Origin: CBIFVZ01 sp966185765
Lineage (GTDB): Bacteria > Pseudomonadota > Gammaproteobacteria > Enterobacterales > Enterobacteriaceae
Direction of reading: 5' to 3'
NCBI GenBank assembly: GCA_966185765.1
Contig: CBIFVZ010000031.1
Location: forward strand, 1 to 38,649
Length of the DNA stretch: 38,649 nt
The position numbers and the translations under genes were made by a program. A model generated the notes under the pieces. The model was not told the DNA's origin and did no database searches. It was given only the letters and a program-made list of their open reading frames with translations. Below, piece by piece: positions 34,398 to 38,649 of this stretch (within the stretch, counting starts at the first letter, position 1; each line of letters opens with the position of its first letter).

Positions 34398-35537
34398 TTA
34401 GCTTCCCCCCTGGCTGGAGAGGGAGGAAACACGCACTTCACTGCCCTCTCGTAAGCTGCTCGGGCCGCTAACAATTAGCCGCTCCCCACCTGACAGACCT
34501 TTATCAACAAGCCAGGTATTGCCCACACTGCGGTTAAGCACTAACGCAACCGTGCGCACCTTGTTATTGTCATCAACCACCATGACCACAGGCTCGCCCG
34601 TGGCTGTGCGCTGAACAGCCTGCTGTGGAATTAAAATCCCCTTCTCTCGTCGGCCTATTTCAACACGTGTGCGTACAAACATCCCAGGAAGCAGGTAACG
34701 TTCGGGGTTGGGATAGGCAGCGCGCAGGCTCACGGCGCCGGTACTTTCATCCACTGCAACATCAGCAAACTGAAGCTTGCCGACGTATTCATACTGCGTT
34801 CCGTCCTGCAAAAGCAGGTGAGTGATAATGTTAACCGGCGTCATACTGCCGTCGTCCACGGCGCGACGCAGTTCAAGAAAATCATCACCTGACTGCGTCA
34901 TGTCAACATACATCGGATCCAGACGGCGCACGGTCACCAGCGCCGTTTCCTGGTTAGCCGTTAACAACGCTCCAACCGTGATACCTGAACGACCAATCTG
35001 ACCATCTATAGGCGAAGTGATAGTGGTGTAACGCAGATTAATTTGCGCGGCCTCTACGGCTGCCTCATTAGCAGCAACGGTGGAATCAGCCTGTTGCAGG
35101 GCCGCTCGCAGGTTGTCGTAATCCTGCTTACTGATGTAATTTTTCCCAATCAGCTGTTGCGCACGTTGATATTGCAACCGGGCGGCAAGGCGTGCTGCCT
35201 GTGCCTGCTTTAAGTCTGCCTGTGCCTGGTCCAGCGCACTCTGGTACACCTCTTTTTGCAGCTGAAATAAAGGCTGACCTGCTTTAACGATAGCACCTTC
35301 GGTAAAGAGTTTTTTTTCTACAATGCCGTTAACCTGTGGCCTTATTTGCGCAATTTCTGGTGCAACAGTACGCCCTTGCAGATCGCGGGTTAACGTGATG
35401 GGTTGCGCCACCAACAGCAGTGTTTCCACTTCCGGCAGTGACGCAGAAGGAGCCTGCGGCGCGTTGTCGCAACCCAGCACACTAAATCCAATAGCAGCAA
35501 TCCAACCCCACCTCACAATATGTTGGTAAACCGTCAT
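34398..35537 (-). CDS. RND periplasmic adaptor lipoprotein (AcrA-like)
   Basis: This is a 379-residue membrane-fusion protein. The signal peptide ends in the lipobox SVLGC (C23), so it is anchored in the inner membrane by lipid. The barrel-sandwich lipoyl halves (RPQVNGIVEKKLFTEGAIVKAGQPLFQL and the later TTITSPIDGQIGRSGITVGALL) flank an alpha-helical hairpin rich in Gln and Ala (about 95-165). Beta-barrel and membrane-proximal domains follow, with YLLPGMFVRTRVEIG. It links the pump to the outer-membrane channel. The ATG at 35537 follows AGAGGG. First gene of a three-gene operon with the pump and TetR-type regulator. Confidence 0.95.
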   Translation of the reverse strand: MTVYQHIVRWGWIAAIGFSVLGCDNAPQAPSASLPEVETLLLVAQPITLTRDLQGRTVAPEIAQIRPQVNGIVEKKLFTEGAIVKAGQPLFQLQKEVYQSALDQAQADLKQAQAARLAARLQYQRAQQLIGKNYISKQDYDNLRAALQQADSTVAANEAAVEAAQINLRYTTITSPIDGQIGRSGITVGALLTANQETALVTVRRLDPMYVDMTQSGDDFLELRRAVDDGSMTPVNIITHLLLQDGTQYEYVGKLQFADVAVDESTGAVSLRAAYPNPERYLLPGMFVRTRVEIGRREKGILIPQQAVQRTATGEPVVMVVDDNNKVRTVALVLNRSVGNTWLVDKGLSGGERLIVSGPSSLREGSEVRVSSLSSQGGS

Positions 35538-35552
35538 AGTGAACCCTCTGCG

Positions 35553-35591
35553 ATCAATTTATTTACTTTACTGTAAAGTAAATAAATTGAT
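35553..35591. promoter_or_regulatory. 39-bp perfect palindrome, probable TetR-type operator
   Basis: Two 19-bp arms (35553-35571 and 35573-35591) are exact reverse complements around T35572; each contains TTTACTTTAC or its complement. It ends 16 bp before the adaptor start. A -35-like TTGTCA lies on the minus strand at 35616-35611, so the dyad would cover the -10 and start site. Binding by the operon's own TetR protein is inferred. Confidence 0.85.
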
Positions 35592-36123
35592 ATCACAAGG
35601 TGACAACTTATACATCAAGATGCCAGCTTAGCCAGACGTTCAAGAGGTGGTGGTGGTGGTGCAGGTCCCATCCAGTCAGACATTAGCAGTTGGAGCAAGT
35701 CAGCCGGGCCATATCAGAGCAGAGAAGCGGGTCACAGGACATCTTCATACCATAATAAAATCTGCCTTCTTCGAGCAGCGCAAATTGCCGTCGCCATATT
35801 TCCCTACCGCCAAAATATGTTTTCAGCGCGACTCGGCCAGAGCTGATTATCAGGACTACTCACCATCACAAACTTATCAGATGACCCGCAAAGATAACCT
35901 ATGCAATTTCTTGTGTGATGGCTGTCACAGGTTATTTAGCTAACCTAGTGGATTATAAATCTAACAAAAACAAATATTATGAAACAATATTTCTTTAAAT
36001 GAATAAATATATTTATTATTTGCTGGTCACGCCGCCGGGGGTTAGAAAAATAAACGCCAACAGAACATCTGTGGTTTTTTAAAAATGCCAATGATAACTG
36101 TCCCGATGCCTACGGAGGAAAAC
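35592..36123. other. Intergenic region between RND operon and LysR-type gene
   Basis: It holds the upstream part of the RND promoter, a short GGT tandem tract (about 35645-35660), and AT-rich DNA from about 35940 that should contain the promoter of the LysR-like gene. An open frame at 35647-35943 starts inside the GGT tract and shows no family features, so I do not call it. No RNA gene is recognised. Confidence 0.5.
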
Positions 36124-36936
36124 ATGTTTATTTCTAAAGCGATTCGCGTTTTTGTTACCGTCTACCAGGAAAGGAATATCAACGCTGCCGCAGAAAAATT
36201 ATATCTGACAGTACCGCCAGTTACGCGCATGTTAAAACTCACTGTAGAGTGGGAGGGCGGGAAGTTATTTACATTAAAAAATAACATCATGACACCAACA
36301 AAACGCGGCGAACGGCTTTATCGTCAGGTCTACCCACACTATGCGGCCCTTAATAGCATCCACAACTGTCGGGAAGATAAGACCTTCAGAATTGCCTCAG
36401 ACAGCATTAACCTGACTGCGGTGACAGACTTTCTCAACTCCGCTCTGGAAAATGTCTGCGAAATTGTGTCGCTAAATAATACCGAAAGCATTAGTCATGA
36501 TGACAATATGTATATTTCACTAACGCCAGTCCTGGCGCCCACTCACTTTAGTGAGTTCAGAACCTCTGGCAACTTGTCACTAATATGCGCCAGTGACATC
36601 AAGGATAACTGGAAACATCTCCCCTGCCTTATTGAAACCAGCCTACAGGAAATTAGCAGCGTACAGGAGACGATTACACAAATGCATGCAGAGGGTTACG
36701 TCGGCACACTGATGCCTGTAGATAACACATTCTATCTTCAACAGGCATGTGTTAAAGGCAACATGGCACTGTTGCCATCGAAGCCGGATAACGCAAAACT
36801 TACTGAACTGCCTTATCACTGTACGATTCCGCTTTTCATCTACGTGAACAACATCAAACGTAACGCTCTTAACAACAATATATTTTCCAATATCGAACGG
36901 ATGTGTCATTTCGATGACAACATCGTGACACATTAA
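36124..36936 (+). CDS. LysR-like transcriptional regulator, divergent effector domain
   Basis: This 270-residue protein begins with a LysR-type HTH (SKAIRVFVTVYQERNINAAAEKLYLTVPPVTRMLK, read in two parts, about 4-38) and the usual wing GGKLFTLKNNIMTPTKRGERLY. The remaining 190 residues are shorter and less regular than the normal LysR effector domain of about 220-230 residues; the ligand fold is not obvious. The ATG at 36124 is preceded by a strong GGAGG; an upstream ATG at 36085 lacks one. AT-rich and rich in Asn and Ile codons, unlike the core genes, suggesting horizontal origin. The regulated genes are unknown; candidates are the MarT/FidL-like pair downstream or genes beyond the window. 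Confidence 0.8.
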   Translation: MFISKAIRVFVTVYQERNINAAAEKLYLTVPPVTRMLKLTVEWEGGKLFTLKNNIMTPTKRGERLYRQVYPHYAALNSIHNCREDKTFRIASDSINLTAVTDFLNSALENVCEIVSLNNTESISHDDNMYISLTPVLAPTHFSEFRTSGNLSLICASDIKDNWKHLPCLIETSLQEISSVQETITQMHAEGYVGTLMPVDNTFYLQQACVKGNMALLPSKPDNAKLTELPYHCTIPLFIYVNNIKRNALNNNIFSNIERMCHFDDNIVTH

Positions 36937-36954
36937 TAATAAGACTAAAGATAA

Positions 36955-37349
36955 ATGAACAAAAAATTCAGTACACCTGGTAAAAAATTTTGGCGGATAT
37001 ACATCCTGCTCTGGCCTGCATCGTTCGCCGTTGTCTTGAAATTTCACATCATGACTTCTGCGTAATAGAAGAATTACGCTTACCGGAACGTCAGAAGGAA
37101 AGGGTACGGGAGGGTTTTATTAAAACACAAATTAGCCATCACCCCACAGGGCATGCTGTTGACATCGCTTCCTGGTTAACGGAAAAATTCCCTGGAACGA
37201 CTGGCTGCGATTTGAATTACTCGCTGAGAACGTAAAAAAATCCGCACCTGTACAGCATATGGGGTGGAGACTGGAAGACATTTAAGGATGGTGCTCATGT
37301 TGAGCTTGAAAAAACGACTACCTTTCATAATCATACAGTAACACGTTGA
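36955..37349 (+). pseudogene. Frameshifted phage-type M15 endolysin (L-Ala-D-Glu peptidase) remnant
   Basis: Reading across three frames restores a phage T5-like M15 peptidase. An ATG at 36955 gives MNKKFSTPGKKF, then the next frame (from 36990) gives ADIHPALACIVRRCLEIS, VIEELRLPERQKERVREG and the zinc motif SHHPTGHAVD. A third frame from 37193 gives WNDWLRFELLAENVKKSAP. Finally the 37260 frame gives WGGDWKTFKDGAHVEL, with the last zinc ligand in DGAH, ending at TGA 37347-37349. Each change equals a single-base indel, the first in a T-run. The intact enzyme would cut peptidoglycan. The gene is inactive as it stands and marks a former prophage. Confidence 0.88.
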
Positions 37350-37599
37350 TTATTTCAGGATTATTTTTAATTAAAAGAAAAAATAAAAATGCAACACCAT
37401 TGATTATTAACCTCATAATAAAATAACTTTCGAGGCATCATTAGTATGCCTGCTGGCTCATGATCCAAATCAAAGTTTAACCATTATAAAAAAGCTATAA
37501 GTAAGCCAAATTATTAACCTGGAAATTTCTTAATGACAATTTAATATATCACCCGAAAACTTTATTTCTTTTATTTTATATTTTCCTGGAGTCTATTAA
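37350..37599 (+). other. AT-rich promoter region of the MarT-like gene
   Basis: This is 250 bp of strongly AT-rich DNA with no gene. Its composition is typical of H-NS-silenced horizontally acquired promoters, which is an inference. The CTGGAG ribosome site of the next gene lies at its end. Confidence 0.45.
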
Positions 37600-38391
37600 A
37601 TGACCTATAATCTGGAGGGCCGCCTGATCTACCGGGCGGAAGACGGATGCGTCTGGGGTAAGGATAATATTGAGCAGAAACTAACATTACCCCCTATATC
37701 AAATCGGTTGCTGAACCTGTTAATTGAAAAGCAGGGTGAAGTGGTAGTAAGAGAGGAGATTTATCATAAAGTCTGGGAGTCTTTTTATCTTGAACCCTCG
37801 GGCAATAGTCTGAATAACCATATATCGCAGTTAAGAAAGGTTATTTACAGTCATGGCATTCATGATGAAGTCATTACGACAATTCCTCGTATTGGTTTTA
37901 CCATTAAAAGCCATATAAAAATAGAACACATCAAAGAAGAGATAAACGTTAATCGCGTGGCCCCTCCTCTGATGCCTCCTCCCCAAACACACCAGAACAT
38001 AATGGCCTGGTCACCTGCTCGATTTGTTATCATTATTCTTTTTTTTACTGCCACTTTTTTCCTTTTTAAAAAAGCTGTTGATCATCTCTTACCCAATATG
38101 TTTATTTCCAACACACCTGTTACTGAACAAGCGGTCACTGGAAAGTGTCACGCCTGGTATCTGGAAGATACGCTACAAAAAAAATCAGTCATCCCATCCG
38201 AAATATTGGGTTTAATAGAAAAGAAATATGATATCAGTTGCGATGAACAGCATGCACTGTATCTTTATATCAATAACAATGCTCTGTTCAATCAACCTGG
38301 TACTGTATTCGCCAGCCGTTGCCACCGCAACAGCCAGGGTAACATTGAAAGCTGCCGTAATATTCTCTTAAAAGAACTCAGGTATCGATAA
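37600..38391 (+). CDS. ToxR/CadC/MarT-type membrane-bound transcription regulator
   Basis: The product has 263 residues. The N-terminal OmpR-type winged helix spans about 1-105 (LPPISNRLLNLLIEKQGEVVVREEI, then NSLNNHISQLRKVI and TTIPRIGFTI, read as separate motifs). A Pro-rich linker (APPLMPPPQ) follows, one membrane span at about 141-156, and a 105-residue periplasmic domain with four cysteines (GKCHAWY, ISCDEQ, SRCHRN, ESCRNI). This is the layout of CadC and Salmonella MarT: DNA binding in the cytoplasm, sensing in the periplasm. The ATG at 37600 follows CTGGAGTC. Its stop overlaps the next gene's ATG by one base. The FidL-like neighbour favours the MarT type. Targets are likely outside the window. 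Confidence 0.88.
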   Translation: MTYNLEGRLIYRAEDGCVWGKDNIEQKLTLPPISNRLLNLLIEKQGEVVVREEIYHKVWESFYLEPSGNSLNNHISQLRKVIYSHGIHDEVITTIPRIGFTIKSHIKIEHIKEEINVNRVAPPLMPPPQTHQNIMAWSPARFVIIILFFTATFFLFKKAVDHLLPNMFISNTPVTEQAVTGKCHAWYLEDTLQKKSVIPSEILGLIEKKYDISCDEQHALYLYINNNALFNQPGTVFASRCHRNSQGNIESCRNILLKELRYR

Positions 38392-38649
38392 TGAAAAAAA
38401 GCTGCCTCTTGTCAATCTTACTAACCATTGTCGGTCTGGCCATTTTTAGCTATCTGTACCATACCGGATCACATAAGCTTAACATTGGTTGTACGGCAAA
38501 TTTTATACATATCTCAGAGGACCGAAAATACACCATGCTCACGGTCATTAAGCTGGAGTTCAGACCAAATGAAACACTAACGGCGATAATGGATGGAAAA
38601 ATACAGCTTGACGACAATGTTTATACGTTGAAAAGACGGATTCATGGGC
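38391..38649 (+). CDS. FidL-like exported or membrane-anchored protein (partial)
   Basis: The gene starts at ATG 38391, overlapping the stop of the MarT-like gene, and runs off the window after 86 codons. It begins MKKSCLLSILLTIVGLAIFS, a membrane anchor or uncleaved signal, followed by a periplasmic segment with one cysteine (NIGCTANFIHIS). The layout, and the position directly behind a MarT-like regulator, fit the FidL family, a partner of MarT in Salmonella SPI-3. It may modulate the sensor's periplasmic domain, as ToxS does for ToxR. That role is inferred. Confidence 0.75.
   Translation, partial: MKKSCLLSILLTIVGLAIFSYLYHTGSHKLNIGCTANFIHISEDRKYTMLTVIKLEFRPNETLTAIMDGKIQLDDNVYTLKRRIHG

Noticed and set aside
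35647..35943. 98-residue ORF upstream of the LysR-like gene
   Set aside because: It starts within a GGT tandem tract and lacks a ribosome site and any family features.
1..38649. CRISPR arrays, tRNA or rRNA genes, insertion sequences
   Set aside because: I saw no spaced direct repeats, tRNA cloverleaf sequence, rRNA sequence or transposase in the window.

Overview
The window is chromosomal DNA from a member of the Enterobacteriaceae. About two thirds of it is a conserved housekeeping block whose proteins match their Escherichia coli counterparts closely in sequence and length: perM, bepA, arsC (yfgD), hda, uraA, upp, purM, purN, ppk, ppx, pdeF (yfgF), yfgG, guaA, guaB, xseA and yfgJ. The genus (Enterobacter, Cronobacter, Kosakonia or similar) cannot be fixed from the sequence alone.

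Layout. (1) 1-5.8 kb: terminators of an off-window gene, perM, an inserted Aer-type aerotaxis receptor with a consensus flagellar sigma-28 promoter, the periplasmic protease bepA, an ArsC-like reductase, and hda with a CTG start. (2) 5.9-9.8 kb: the uracil salvage pair upp-uraA runs divergently from purMN. The upp promoter has the T-tract that supports UTP-sensitive start selection in E. coli, and purMN has a PurR box. (3) 9.9-16.3 kb: the polyphosphate operon ppk-ppx, then the c-di-GMP phosphodiesterase pdeF and the small membrane protein yfgG. (4) 16.5-21.8 kb: an AT-rich orphan gene of unknown function, guaBA with its own PurR box, and xseA.

(5) 21.8-27.2 kb: an accessory island between xseA and yfgJ. 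It encodes an SH3-like lipoprotein, an exported protein of unknown function, a TagJ/ImpE-family protein and a one-pass membrane Ser/Thr kinase. The TagJ and kinase genes are types normally found inside type VI secretion loci, yet no structural tss gene is present here, so this looks like a detached regulatory module. (6) 27.3-30.5 kb: yfgJ, then an AscG-like LacI repressor and an AscF-like PTS permease with two tandem AscG-type operators but no phospho-beta-glucosidase gene. (7) 30.6-35.6 kb: an RND efflux operon (lipoprotein adaptor, HAE1 pump, TetR repressor) preceded by a 39-bp perfect palindrome that is probably the repressor's operator.

(8) 36.1 kb to the end: AT-rich, horizontally acquired-looking DNA with a LysR-like regulator, a frameshifted phage-type M15 endolysin remnant, and a ToxR/CadC/MarT-like membrane regulator whose stop overlaps the start of a FidL-like gene cut by the window edge.

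The core genes converge on nucleotide supply: PurR governs purMN and guaBA, and UTP sensing governs upp-uraA. Polyphosphate and c-di-GMP turnover lie beside them. The accessory pieces add chemotaxis, sugar uptake, drug efflux and surface or secretion regulation.
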